A DNA stretch of 13,833 nt from Anaerolineales bacterium (GCA_015485245.1 WFTY01000042.1:1-13833); one strand, 5' to 3'; positions 1 through 6,371 are shown, numbered from the stretch's first letter. Numbers and translations are program-made. The notes: a model not told the origin generated them from the letters alone.

Positions 1-256
1 CCGTCTGCACGAGAAAGAACAACGCCCGCGCGCCGGGGCGGTGATAGAAGCGCAGCGCCAGCGCCAGCCCGCTGCCCCAATAAGTCAGTGCCAGGATGAG
101 TCCGGGTATGACGTTCGGCCAAGCGCCTCCTGGTGGCCCTTCTGTTCGCCATACCCAAAACGCCCAACCCACGAAAACCGGCAGCAGCAGGGCAAACAAC
201 ACTGTCCCCAGGCGCTGCGCCTCGCGGCCCAGGCGGTCAGGTACTGTCGCGGGCAC
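1..256 (-). CDS. Probable membrane sensor histidine kinase, N-terminal part (runs off window)
   Basis: This reading frame stays open to the left edge, so only about 85 N-terminal residues are visible. They hold two hydrophobic segments, about residues 17-36 and 48-69, followed by a basic stretch (RFYHRPGARALFF). That arrangement is common in multi-TM input regions of sensor kinases. No kinase domain (H box, HATPase) is visible, so the call rests on position: it follows a NarL-type response regulator and overlaps its 3' end by 20 bases. I chose the GTG at 256 because GGGAGG lies five bases upstream (262-267). An in-frame ATG at 274 has no Shine-Dalgarno and would overlap more. It could instead be another multi-TM protein. 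Seen: open frame, TM pattern, overlap. Inferred: kinase identity and pairing with the regulator. Confidence 0.55.
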   Translation of the reverse strand, partial: MPATVPDRLGREAQRLGTVLFALLLPVFVGWAFWVWRTEGPPGGAWPNVIPGLILALTYWGSGLALALRFYHRPGARALFFLVQT

Positions 257-908
257 GCCTGCCTCCCAGTCCATGTTCGAGCGCCAGCAGCATCGCCTCC
301 GCACGCGAATCCATCCCCAGCTTGCCATAGATGTTGCTGACGTGATTCTGCACCGTGCGCTTGGTCACCACCAGCCGTGCGGCGATGGCGGTGTTATCCA
401 GCCCCTGGGCGATCAGATTTAAAATCTCGAACTCGCGCGGCGTGAGGCGGTTCAGGGATTTTTCTGCCCCCAGAGCGGGTTGCCCATCCCGGTGAACGGC
501 CTGTTGCACAACTTTGCTCGCCACCGAGGGGCTGAGCCAACTTTCCCCACAGGCCGCGGCGCGTACGGCGTGGGGGAGCGCTTCCAGCGCTTCATCTTTG
601 AGCACGTAGCCCGTGGCCCCGTTGGCTAAGAGATTGAAGATCAGTTGGGCGTCATCCAGCGCGGTGAGGATCAAAATGCTGCTGCGCGTTGCAGCTTCGT
701 TTAGCCGGCGGGTGACTTCCAGGCCGTTGATATCCGGGAGGTTGATGTCCAGCACCAAGACATCGGGTTGGTGTTCTTGCACCAGGGCCAGTGCGTCTCC
801 CCCTTGTTTGCCCTCCGCCACGACGGTGATGTCGGGGTCGGTGTCGAGCACTGCTTTCATCCCCGCTCGCACGATAGGATGGTCATCCACAATGACGACG
901 GTAATCAT
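237..908 (-). CDS. NarL/FixJ-family two-component response regulator
   Basis: A 223-residue cytoplasmic response regulator, the usual length for the NarL family. The receiver domain (about 1-120) has the acidic pair D8-D9, phospho-acceptor D54 in LVLDINLPDINGLE, T82 and the conserved K104 in GYVLKDE. A linker leads to a LuxR-type helix-turn-helix (about 152-215) with LTPREFEILNLIAQGLDN and the recognition region VTKRTVQNHVSNIYGKLG. By family, phosphorylation allows DNA binding as a dimer and activation of transcription. An upstream in-frame start exists, but the ATG at 908 gives the canonical MITVVIVDDH beginning and forms an ATGA overlap with the stop of the PCD gene before it, so translation is probably coupled. 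The following gene overlaps its 3' end and is probably the partner kinase. Target genes and signal are not visible. Confidence 0.93.
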   Translation of the reverse strand: MITVVIVDDHPIVRAGMKAVLDTDPDITVVAEGKQGGDALALVQEHQPDVLVLDINLPDINGLEVTRRLNEAATRSSILILTALDDAQLIFNLLANGATGYVLKDEALEALPHAVRAAACGESWLSPSVASKVVQQAVHRDGQPALGAEKSLNRLTPREFEILNLIAQGLDNTAIAARLVVTKRTVQNHVSNIYGKLGMDSRAEAMLLALEHGLGGRRARDST

Positions 909-1252
909 GTCTTTGGAGAGTAGAGTTGGTCGCAGCGCGCCGCCAGGATGAAATCGTTGCGATGCAGGCCGTTGATGGCGTGTGTCCACCAGGAGACAGT
1001 CACGCGGCCCCATTGAATCAGGAGAGCAGGATGGTGGTTTTCAGCCTCGGCCTGCTCGCCTACCTGATTGGCAAAGGCAAGCGCCTGGCGGAAGTTCTTA
1101 AAGCGATAGACGCGCCTCAACTGTGGGGCGCCGTCCTGGGTGATCACGCGCCATGCCGGGATGGCGGTCAGAAGTTCCTGGATTTCCTGGCGTGAGAGCG
1201 GCGGGGAGTCCTTGCGGCATGGCGTGCATTGCCCCGCTGCCAACATGGACAC
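905..1252 (-). CDS. Pterin-4a-carbinolamine dehydratase (PCD/DCoH family)
   Basis: A 115-residue protein covering the whole PCD fold. The family signature E-x3-H-H-P-x5-W-x9-H-x8-D is met exactly: E69, H73, H74, P75, W81, H91, D100. The three histidines match the catalytic set that dehydrates 4a-hydroxytetrahydrobiopterin during cofactor recycling. The N-terminus carries CTPC (C9, C12) before the first helix, a leader shared by many bacterial PCDs. The GTG start at 1252 is supported by GGGAGGG about seven bases upstream; an ATG at 1246 is the alternative. The gene lies 4 bp after a small membrane-protein gene and its stop overlaps the start of the response regulator (ATGA). No aromatic amino acid hydroxylase is in the window, so its substrate here is open. 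Family assignment is firm; a regulatory role is only a possibility. Confidence 0.93.
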   Translation of the reverse strand: MSMLAAGQCTPCRKDSPPLSRQEIQELLTAIPAWRVITQDGAPQLRRVYRFKNFRQALAFANQVGEQAEAENHHPALLIQWGRVTVSWWTHAINGLHRNDFILAARCDQLYSPKT

Positions 1253-1256
1253 AGGC

Positions 1257-1475
1257 TTACCCTCCCAGTTGAGTGATCTGGCGCAGGAAGCTGAACACGG
1301 TGACGCCCAGCTTGACGCCCTCTCCAGGGGTGAGGGTGATGCCCTCCTCGTCGGCGCGTTGAATGAGCAGGTAAGCGGCGCCGAGGCCGGTCAGCGCGCC
1401 GACCAGCGCGCCGATGAGCAGGATTTTGGCACGGTTTTCAGAGTTGGGGGTTAATGCAGGTTGCGTTGTACTCAT
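1257..1475 (-). CDS. Small single-TM protein, unknown function
   Basis: A 72-residue protein I do not recognise by name. Residues 1-17 are polar. Residues 18-38 form one hydrophobic segment rich in small residues (IGALVGALTGLGAAYLL), spaced like a glycine zipper, which would favour helix packing in the membrane. The C-terminal half (about 48-69, GEGVKLGVTVFSFLRQI) is a conserved-looking amphipathic stretch, probably cytoplasmic. GGAGG lies about 12 bases before the ATG, somewhat far. The gene sits 21 bp after the 140-residue membrane protein and 4 bp before PCD, so it is inside the left operon. The dense packing and coding-like composition argue it is real. The job is unknown; a structural or accessory membrane role in the operon is inference. 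Confidence 0.72.
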   Translation of the reverse strand: MSTTQPALTPNSENRAKILLIGALVGALTGLGAAYLLIQRADEEGITLTPGEGVKLGVTVFSFLRQITQLGG

Positions 1476-1496
1476 AATTCTGTTATTCCTCCACAG

Positions 1497-1919
1497 TCAT
1501 CTGCGAGAGCGCAGGCTTTGCCAGATGGCTCGCCAGGCAGCCTGGACGCCTGCCAGGCGCAGAGCAGGTTCGGCAAGTCGGTCGGCGGCGCGCTGCGTGT
1601 TGATTTGCAGGCGGGTAAAGAAGCGCTGCAGGCGCAACATCTGCGGCGGTAGCAGGTTGAACAGCCGGATGGTGAGGTAAATCCCTGCCCCCAGGAGGAT
1701 CAGCGGGATGAGCAGGAAGAGCAGCATGGGAGTCAGCAGGAAGATCAGAGCTGTATCGGCCGCCGGCGCGAGGTCGCTGCCTTGTGCGCCCGCCACCACC
1801 ACCCAGGAGGCCAGCGCCAGAATGGCCAGCGCGCTCAGGATCAGGGGAAGGTAGATTTGCCACCAGCTTTCCCGCCGATGCGCCTTGCGCGTGAGGGGGT
1901 TGTGCAGCATTTTCTTCAT
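1497..1919 (-). CDS. Two-TM membrane protein with basic C-terminal tail, unknown function
   Basis: A 140-residue protein without a domain I can name. It has a short basic N-terminus, a first TM segment about 22-44, a short loop that is probably extracytoplasmic, a second long hydrophobic segment about 57-84, then a strongly basic amphipathic tail (about 92-140, many Arg, ending RSRR). The positive-inside rule places both ends in the cytoplasm. It is the first gene of the left operon. There is no Shine-Dalgarno before the ATG at 1919; instead TACAAT lies seven bases upstream, suggesting a leaderless message. A longer frame over the same stretch (1483-1953) has a Pro/Ala/Arg-rich product typical of an out-of-frame shadow. 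The hydrophobic profile supports this frame. Function unknown. Confidence 0.72.
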   Translation of the reverse strand: MKKMLHNPLTRKAHRRESWWQIYLPLILSALAILALASWVVVAGAQGSDLAPAADTALIFLLTPMLLFLLIPLILLGAGIYLTIRLFNLLPPQMLRLQRFFTRLQINTQRAADRLAEPALRLAGVQAAWRAIWQSLRSRR

Positions 1920-2038
1920 ATGGTCTATTGTAGCATGACTTCGATCGGAGCAACGCTACGGTGACTTTTAACCTGCGGCAAGGGTCTTAATGGGGTACAC
2001 TTGTAGAAGTTTGCCGTACGCTGCACAGGAGGATTGGC
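1920..2038. promoter_or_regulatory. Divergent intergenic region between the left operon and the aminotransferase
   Basis: These 119 bp separate two genes reading away from each other, so promoters for both should lie here. The minus-strand -10 is at 1927-1932. For the plus strand the best candidate I see is TACACT at 1996-2001, without a good -35. A strong AGGAGG (2027-2032) six bases before the ATG at 2039 marks the aminotransferase ribosome binding site. I see no clear operator. Confidence 0.5.
1927..1932 (-). promoter_or_regulatory. -10-like TACAAT placed for a leaderless transcript
   Basis: On the minus strand TACAAT is followed by AGACCAT (7 bases) and then the ATG at 1919. A transcript starting the usual 6-8 bases after the -10 box would begin at or next to the start codon. 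No purine-rich ribosome binding site is present and no convincing -35 is visible. Confidence 0.5.
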
Positions 2039-3163
2039 ATGGTTTCTTCGAACTATCGTGATCTTAACGTCCCCGGTCGGATTTTGCTTGGGCCTGGCCC
2101 CAGCATGGTGCCGCCGCGCGTGCTGGCGGCGTTGAGCCAGCCCCCCGTGGGTTACCTCGATCCGTACTTTAGTGAGATTATGGATGAGACTCAGGCGTTG
2201 TTGCGTTACCTCTTCCGCACAGAAAACGAAGTGACTTTCCCCATTTCGGGAACGGGCACCGCGGGCATGGAAGCGGCGATCGCTAACTTTGTGGAACCTG
2301 GCGACCGTGTGCTGGCGGCGATCAGCGGTTATTTCGGCGAACGGTTAGCCGAGATCGCCGGGCGCTATGGCGCGCAGGTGGTGCGGCTGGAGCGTCCCTG
2401 GGGAGAGGTGTTCACCCCCAGGGATTTTGAGAACGCCCTCACCGCCGGGGACTTCAAACTGGTGACCCTCGTCCATGGGGAGACCTCCACAGGGGCAGTG
2501 CAGACTCGGGTGGCTGAGATCGCTGAAGTCGTTCATCGTCATGGTGCCCTGCTGGTGTTGGATACCGTCGCCTCGCTGGGCGGCATCCCCGTTGAAGTGG
2601 ACGCCTGGAATGTGGATATTTGCTACAGCGGCTCGCAGAAGTGCATCTCCGCGCCGCCGGGGATGGCGCCGTTCACCGTCGGTCCGCGGGCGATGGAGGC
2701 CTTTGAGATGCGCAAAACGCCAGTGGCGAACTGGTACCTGGATATCGCCGGACTGCGGCGCTATTGGAATGCGGAGCAGAAAAGTTATCACCACACCGCG
2801 CCGATCAACCTGGTGTACGCCCTGCGCGAGGCGCTGCGTTTGATTGTCGAGGAAGGCATCGAAAACCGTTGGGCGCGTCATCGCTTCGTTTCCGAGCTGT
2901 TGTGGCAGGGGTTGATCGACCTCGGCCTGCCGCCGCGCGTCCCCGAGGAGAGCCGCATGATTTCGCTGACCGCCGCGGCGTTGCCCGGCGGCCTGGATGA
3001 AGCCGTTGTTCGCCGTCGTTTGCTGGAAGACTACAACGTGGAAGTTGCCGGCGGATTTGGGCCGCTGGCGGGGAAGATCTGGCGCATCGGCGTGATGGGG
3101 TATAGCTGTCGCCGCGAGAACGTGACTTTGCTGCTGGCGGCGTTGAAGGAGCTGCTACCCTGA
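2039..3163 (+). CDS. Class V PLP aminotransferase, serine/alanine-glyoxylate type
   Basis: A 374-residue cytoplasmic enzyme of the AGXT-like fold-type I group, close to the usual 370-400. Recognisable sites in order: LGPGPSMVPPRVL at 17-29; the PLP phosphate loop SGTGTAG at 70-76; HGETSTG (146-152), which packs near the cofactor; D175 in LVLDTVASLGG, binding the pyridine nitrogen; Schiff-base lysine K201 in GSQKC, followed by APPGMAPF; and R349 in KIWRIGVMG, expected to hold the substrate carboxylate. The family transfers an amino group from serine or alanine to glyoxylate or pyruvate; which pair is used cannot be read from sequence. The start is fixed by AGGAGG six bases upstream. A gap of 46 bp with a small hairpin leads to two membrane-protein genes on the same strand. 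Phosphonate or other class V activities remain possible. Confidence 0.88.
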   Translation: MVSSNYRDLNVPGRILLGPGPSMVPPRVLAALSQPPVGYLDPYFSEIMDETQALLRYLFRTENEVTFPISGTGTAGMEAAIANFVEPGDRVLAAISGYFGERLAEIAGRYGAQVVRLERPWGEVFTPRDFENALTAGDFKLVTLVHGETSTGAVQTRVAEIAEVVHRHGALLVLDTVASLGGIPVEVDAWNVDICYSGSQKCISAPPGMAPFTVGPRAMEAFEMRKTPVANWYLDIAGLRRYWNAEQKSYHHTAPINLVYALREALRLIVEEGIENRWARHRFVSELLWQGLIDLGLPPRVPEESRMISLTAAALPGGLDEAVVRRRLLEDYNVEVAGGFGPLAGKIWRIGVMGYSCRRENVTLLLAALKELLP

Positions 3164-3166
3164 AGC

Positions 3167-3182
3167 CCTGCATCGTTGCAGG
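3167..3182 (+). terminator. Short hairpin after the aminotransferase; weak terminator or attenuator
   Basis: CCTGCA (3167-3172) pairs perfectly with TGCAGG (3177-3182) around a TCGT loop, four bases after the stop codon. Only a short T run (TTTT) follows, about six bases later. With the next start just 27 bp away, partial attenuation is more likely than full termination. Confidence 0.3.
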
Positions 3183-3209
3183 AATGCTTTTGGGCTGCAT
3201 GGAGACGCT

Positions 3210-3557
3210 ATGAGCCGCTGGGTACGTTTTTTGATCGCTATTCTGGTGGGGTTGGGCCTCGGCCTGTATTACGGCTGGGTGGTCTCGCCGGTGGAGTTTG
3301 TGGATACCGTCCCTTCCACCTTGCGCGAAGATTTTCAGACGGATATTGTGCTCATGGTGGCGGAGATTTATCAGGCAGATGGCGACCTGGCCGCCGCGAT
3401 GCACCGGCTTGCGTTTTTGGGGGAGCGCCCCCCTCTGGAAGTCACTCAGGCCGCGGTGGCGTTCGCCACTCAGGCGGGATACAGCGCCCGCGACCTGGAC
3501 ACGTTGAATAACCTGTTGCAGGCCCTTCCTGTGGATGTGGAGGCGACGACTCCATGA
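3210..3557 (+). CDS. Small membrane-anchored protein, paralogue of the next gene
   Basis: A 115-residue protein with a glycine-rich TM segment at about 6-24 (FLIAILVGLGLGLYYGWVV) and a mainly helical domain (about 37-106) that would lie outside if the basic N-terminus stays in the cytoplasm. That domain aligns without gaps over 70 residues with residues 40-109 of the next gene; I count 25 identities by hand, including LR-D, the Y-A-x2-DL-x2-A-x2-RLA-L core and AGYS. The pair is thus an old tandem duplication. The ATG at 3210 has GGAG five bases upstream. Its stop overlaps the next start (ATGA), so the two are probably made together. No known catalytic motif is visible. Function unknown; an envelope-associated complex of both proteins is a reasonable inference. 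Confidence 0.8.
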   Translation: MSRWVRFLIAILVGLGLGLYYGWVVSPVEFVDTVPSTLREDFQTDIVLMVAEIYQADGDLAAAMHRLAFLGERPPLEVTQAAVAFATQAGYSARDLDTLNNLLQALPVDVEATTP

Positions 3558-4471
3558 ACGAGCAACGTGGCTCCTGGTATTTGCTTACCGGGTTGATCCT
3601 GGGAATTGTCGTCGGGCTGGTGGTCGCCTGGGGGTTGCTCCCGCTTAACGCGGATGCGGTCACGCCGCAAAGCCTGCGCGCCGATTACAAGGATGCCTAC
3701 CGGGCGATGATCGCGCTGGCCTACGACGCCACGCAGGATTTGACCCGCGCCCGTTCGCGCCTGGCGCTGTTGCAGGATGAAGACCCGCCCAGCGTGCTGG
3801 CGGCGCAGAGCCAACGCTACCTTGCGGCGGGGTATTCCTTCGATGAGGCAGCTTCCCTGGCCCGCCTGGCGGTGGCGTTGGGGGAAGCCCCCGCGCCCGC
3901 GCCGCGCACTCCCACGGCCGGGCCTACTACCGCGCCCGCGGCGGGGGTGACGGTCACATCCACGCTGGAAGCCAGCGCTCTTCCTCCGACCGAGGCGACC
4001 GCTTCCCCTGCGGCAGAAGATGCGATCACCCCTGCGACTCCGGAAGGCACCCCCACGGTCTCTTCCACTCCTACATTGACCTTTACCCCGATCCCCACCT
4101 TCACGCCGTTGCCCACGCGCACGCCGACGCCGACTCTGGCGCCGCCTTATGTGCTGCTTTCACAGAACCTGGTGTGTGATCCCGCCTTCGGTGTGTCGTT
4201 GATTCAGGTGCAGGTGACCAATGCTGCCGGCGAGGGCGTCCCGGGAGTGGAGATCATTGTCCAGTGGGAGGGGGGCGAGGATCACTTTTTCACCGGCTTG
4301 CAGCCCGAGATCGACCCCGGATACGCTGACTTCGAGATGACCCCCGAGGTAGCCTACACGTTGCACATCGCCGATGGCGGCGAAGCTGTGCCCCTGTTTG
4401 TGCCCGAGTGCGACGACCCGACGGCCGGCCGCTTTTTTGGAGGCTGGTATCTAACCTTCACGCACCCGTGA
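3554..4471 (+). CDS. Membrane-anchored protein with Thr/Pro-rich linker and C-terminal beta domain
   Basis: A 305-residue protein in four parts: TM anchor about 9-29; helical module 40-109, paralogous to the preceding protein; a low-complexity linker about 111-197 made of Thr, Pro, Ala and Ser with TPT and FTP repeats, as in exported wall-spanning or glycosylated linkers; and a beta-rich domain 198-305 resembling Ig-like or carbohydrate-contact folds. This last part has two cysteines, C208 and C286, well placed for a disulfide, which fits an extracytoplasmic site. No sortase or lipobox motif is seen. Start: ATGA overlap with the previous stop; no Shine-Dalgarno of its own is needed. The 3' end overlaps convergent lipB by 14 bp. 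Function unknown; a surface display or sensing role is inference. Confidence 0.82.
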   Translation: MNEQRGSWYLLTGLILGIVVGLVVAWGLLPLNADAVTPQSLRADYKDAYRAMIALAYDATQDLTRARSRLALLQDEDPPSVLAAQSQRYLAAGYSFDEAASLARLAVALGEAPAPAPRTPTAGPTTAPAAGVTVTSTLEASALPPTEATASPAAEDAITPATPEGTPTVSSTPTLTFTPIPTFTPLPTRTPTPTLAPPYVLLSQNLVCDPAFGVSLIQVQVTNAAGEGVPGVEIIVQWEGGEDHFFTGLQPEIDPGYADFEMTPEVAYTLHIADGGEAVPLFVPECDDPTAGRFFGGWYLTFTHP

Positions 4472-5219
4472 GCGGGGTTGGCTGGGGCGAGGGCCGATAA
4501 CCGAATACGCGGCAGAAGGCGGCGATCACCGCTGCGGTTACGGTTTCCATATCTGGAGGCGGATTGAGCAGGTCGGCAAGGGCGATCTGCGGGGCGTTCG
4601 TCAGCCCGCAGGCGACGATGCCCTGCCAGTATTCCATTTGGGGGGAGACGTTCAGGGCGAAGCCGTGCCGCGAGATGCCGCGGGAATCCACTTTGACGCC
4701 GATGGAGGCGATTTTTGCGGGGTGTTGTTTGCGCTCTGGGGGACAGTGGCGGCAGCGGGAGGCGACATCCGGCTGGATCCACACGCCGGTCAGGCCGGGG
4801 CGTTGCGCCGCGGGGATGCCCAGCGAGGCCAGCGCGCCGATCAGCGTTTCTTCCAGTGAGCGAAGATAGGCGATGTAATCAGGCGGCGGCAGACGAGGGT
4901 TGCTCTGCTGGGACGTAAGAACACCAAGCGGCAGCAGCGGGTAGCCGACCAGTTGTCCCGGCCCGTGGTACGTCACATCCCCGCCGCGGTCCACCCAGTG
5001 GACTTCCACGCGGCGGCGTTTCAATTCTCTTGCATCCCAGAGCAGGTTTTCGGCGCGGCCGCGGCGCCCAAAGGTGTAGGTGTGAGGGTGCTCCAGCAGC
5101 AGCAACGTCGGGTTGCGCTCCCCGGCGGCGATCTCGGTGGCCAGTTGTTCTTGCAGCGCCCAGGCCAGTTGGTAGGGGATCAGCCCCAGGTGGTGGATGT
5201 CGCAAAACACAGTGGGCAT
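4458..5219 (-). CDS. lipB: Octanoyltransferase (lipoate biosynthesis)
   Basis: A 253-residue LipB, a little longer than the usual 210-240. It moves octanoyl from acyl carrier protein to lipoyl domains of 2-oxoacid dehydrogenases and GcvH, the first step of lipoate assembly in the cytoplasm. Visible motifs: LLLEHPHTYTFGRRG (39-53), RGGDVTYHGPGQLVGYP (78-94), GVWI (145-148), catalytic lysine K169 in KIASIGVKV, and the nucleophile C204 in IVACGL. Between GVWI and K169 is an extra segment of about 15 residues carrying C156-x2-C159, absent from the E. coli type. The ATG at 5219 lacks a clear Shine-Dalgarno; GTG at 5210 is an alternative. It follows a small membrane-protein gene by 16 bp, probably one operon. 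No lipA is in the window. Confidence 0.95.
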   Translation of the reverse strand: MPTVFCDIHHLGLIPYQLAWALQEQLATEIAAGERNPTLLLLEHPHTYTFGRRGRAENLLWDARELKRRRVEVHWVDRGGDVTYHGPGQLVGYPLLPLGVLTSQQSNPRLPPPDYIAYLRSLEETLIGALASLGIPAAQRPGLTGVWIQPDVASRCRHCPPERKQHPAKIASIGVKVDSRGISRHGFALNVSPQMEYWQGIVACGLTNAPQIALADLLNPPPDMETVTAAVIAAFCRVFGYRPSPQPTPLTGA

Positions 5220-5235
5220 GCAGAGTGTAGGTGGG

Positions 5236-5553
5236 TTAATCTGTTTCGGTGGCGGCCGACAGCGCCGACGCCAGCGAGAGCAGATAGATGTGGATGAAGT
5301 ACAGGGTCAGGGTGAGCGCGATAATGGCGCTGCCGGAGAGCAGCGTGCGCGTCATCAGACGTCCCAGTACATCGGCCGTCGAGAGCGGGTTGTTGCCTGT
5401 GTCTATGAAGAGGCCAAGCGAGAGGGCCGAGTCAATCTGTTTGTAGAAGCGATAGGCGAGGTACAACTGGATGGAGCCGTAGACCAGCCCCCCCAGCGTA
5501 ACCAGGGTGGTGAGGAAACGCGTCCAAAAGCCTAAGAGAGATGATGTTTTCAT
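5236..5553 (-). CDS. Two-TM small membrane protein upstream of lipB, unknown function
   Basis: A 105-residue protein that I do not recognise. TM segments lie at about 11-33 and 72-95, joined by a polar loop (about 36-66) with LSLGLFIDTGNNPLSTADVLGR. The tail is short and acidic. GGAG ten bases before the ATG at 5553 is a modest ribosome binding site. It is the first gene of a two-gene unit with lipB, 16 bp downstream, and reads away from the rhomboid gene. The hydrophobic pattern and close spacing support it being a true gene. No motif ties it to lipoate metabolism, so the link to lipB may only be shared transcription. Confidence 0.72.
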   Translation of the reverse strand: MKTSSLLGFWTRFLTTLVTLGGLVYGSIQLYLAYRFYKQIDSALSLGLFIDTGNNPLSTADVLGRLMTRTLLSGSAIIALTLTLYFIHIYLLSLASALSAATETD

Positions 5554-5678
5554 GGGGAAAAAGCTCCGTGGTGCGTTATGGCTGGGTGCTTGAACCAGCT
5601 GAAAGGATGTAATAGTATACTCTGGTTCTGCTGTGATACACTACGGTTCAAAAGCAGGATTCAATTTGAGGTGAAACT
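5554..5678. promoter_or_regulatory. Divergent promoter region with GAACC/GGTTC inverted copies
   Basis: This 125-bp region serves the 5553 unit (minus) and the rhomboid gene (plus). The palindrome AGTATACT (5614-5621) offers TATACT as a -10 on both strands. Around it are GAACCAG (5592-5598), CTGGTTC (5622-5628) and GGTTCAA (5645-5651; pairing with TTGAACC at 5590-5596). The two GGTTC copies are 21 bp apart and the GAACC copy is about 32 bp from the nearer one, close to whole helical turns. An operator is possible but not shown. Confidence 0.45.
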
Positions 5679-6353
5679 GTGATTCCACTGCGTGATGCCC
5701 TTCCCACCCGGCGCTTTCCGTTGGTGAATTATTCATTGATCGTGCTGAATGTGCTGGTGTATTTTTTCCAGAGTTCACTTGGCCCGGCGCAGCAAGAACT
5801 GGTTTACCGCTTTGCCCTGATCCCCTTTAATTTCGTCACCCGTCTCAGTGTGGGGGATGTCACCGACATCTTTACCAGCATGTTCATGCACGCCGGGCTT
5901 GCGCACCTGGGCGGCAACATGTTGTATTTGTGGATTTTTGGGGATAATGTGGAAGACCGCATGGGGCGCGGGCGCTACCTGCTCTTTTATCTGTTGGGCG
6001 GGGTGGCCGCCTCGCTGGCGCACATTCTCACCAACCCGACCTCGCGCGTCCCCACCGTGGGGGCCAGCGGGGCGATCGCCGCGGTGTTGGGGGCCTATCT
6101 GGTGCTCTACCCGCAGAGCCGCGTGCTCACATTGATCCCCTTGGGGTTTTTCGTCCGGCTGACGCTGCTCCCCGCTTCGCTGGTGCTGGGTGCGTGGTTC
6201 GTTTTGCAATTGTTCTCTGGTATGCTGGCTTTGGGTGGCCCGGATGTGGGCGGGGTGGCGTTTTGGGCGCATGTCGGCGGTTTTGTGACAGGCGTGACGC
6301 TGGCGAAAGTGTTTGCACGCCGCGAGCCGCCGGTGCGGGTGTTGTATTGGTAG
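5679..6353 (+). CDS. Rhomboid-family intramembrane serine protease
   Basis: A 224-residue membrane protein with about six hydrophobic segments, the size of a bacterial core rhomboid. The nucleophile S130 is in GASGAIA and the partner H198 in AHVGGF; H76 and N80 (HLGGN) supply the oxyanion-site residues in the second TM. The L1 loop carries the usual FGDNVEDRMGRGRY (87-100) with its ER-R pattern varied to EDRMGRGR. Such enzymes cut TM segments of client proteins within the membrane. The start is GTG at 5679 with GAGGTG about five bases upstream (5668-5673). It is a single-gene plus unit, divergent from the lipB unit and convergent with the PfkB gene. All catalytic residues are present, so activity is expected; substrates are unknown. 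Confidence 0.94.
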   Translation: MIPLRDALPTRRFPLVNYSLIVLNVLVYFFQSSLGPAQQELVYRFALIPFNFVTRLSVGDVTDIFTSMFMHAGLAHLGGNMLYLWIFGDNVEDRMGRGRYLLFYLLGGVAASLAHILTNPTSRVPTVGASGAIAAVLGAYLVLYPQSRVLTLIPLGFFVRLTLLPASLVLGAWFVLQLFSGMLALGGPDVGGVAFWAHVGGFVTGVTLAKVFARREPPVRVLYW

Positions 6354-6371
6354 TTTGAGGACGGAGGCCCG

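Noticed and set aside
1483..1953. Minus-strand 156-codon frame overlapping the two-TM protein gene
   Set aside because: Its product is Pro/Ala/Arg/Gly-rich with no coherent hydrophobic segments, while the other frame (1497-1919) has two clean TM segments and fits the operon spacing.
3896..4140. Thr/Pro-rich coding repeat considered as a DNA repeat or CRISPR-like array
   Set aside because: There is no fixed repeat unit or spacer pattern; the low complexity arises from a Thr/Pro/Ala linker in a continuous reading frame.
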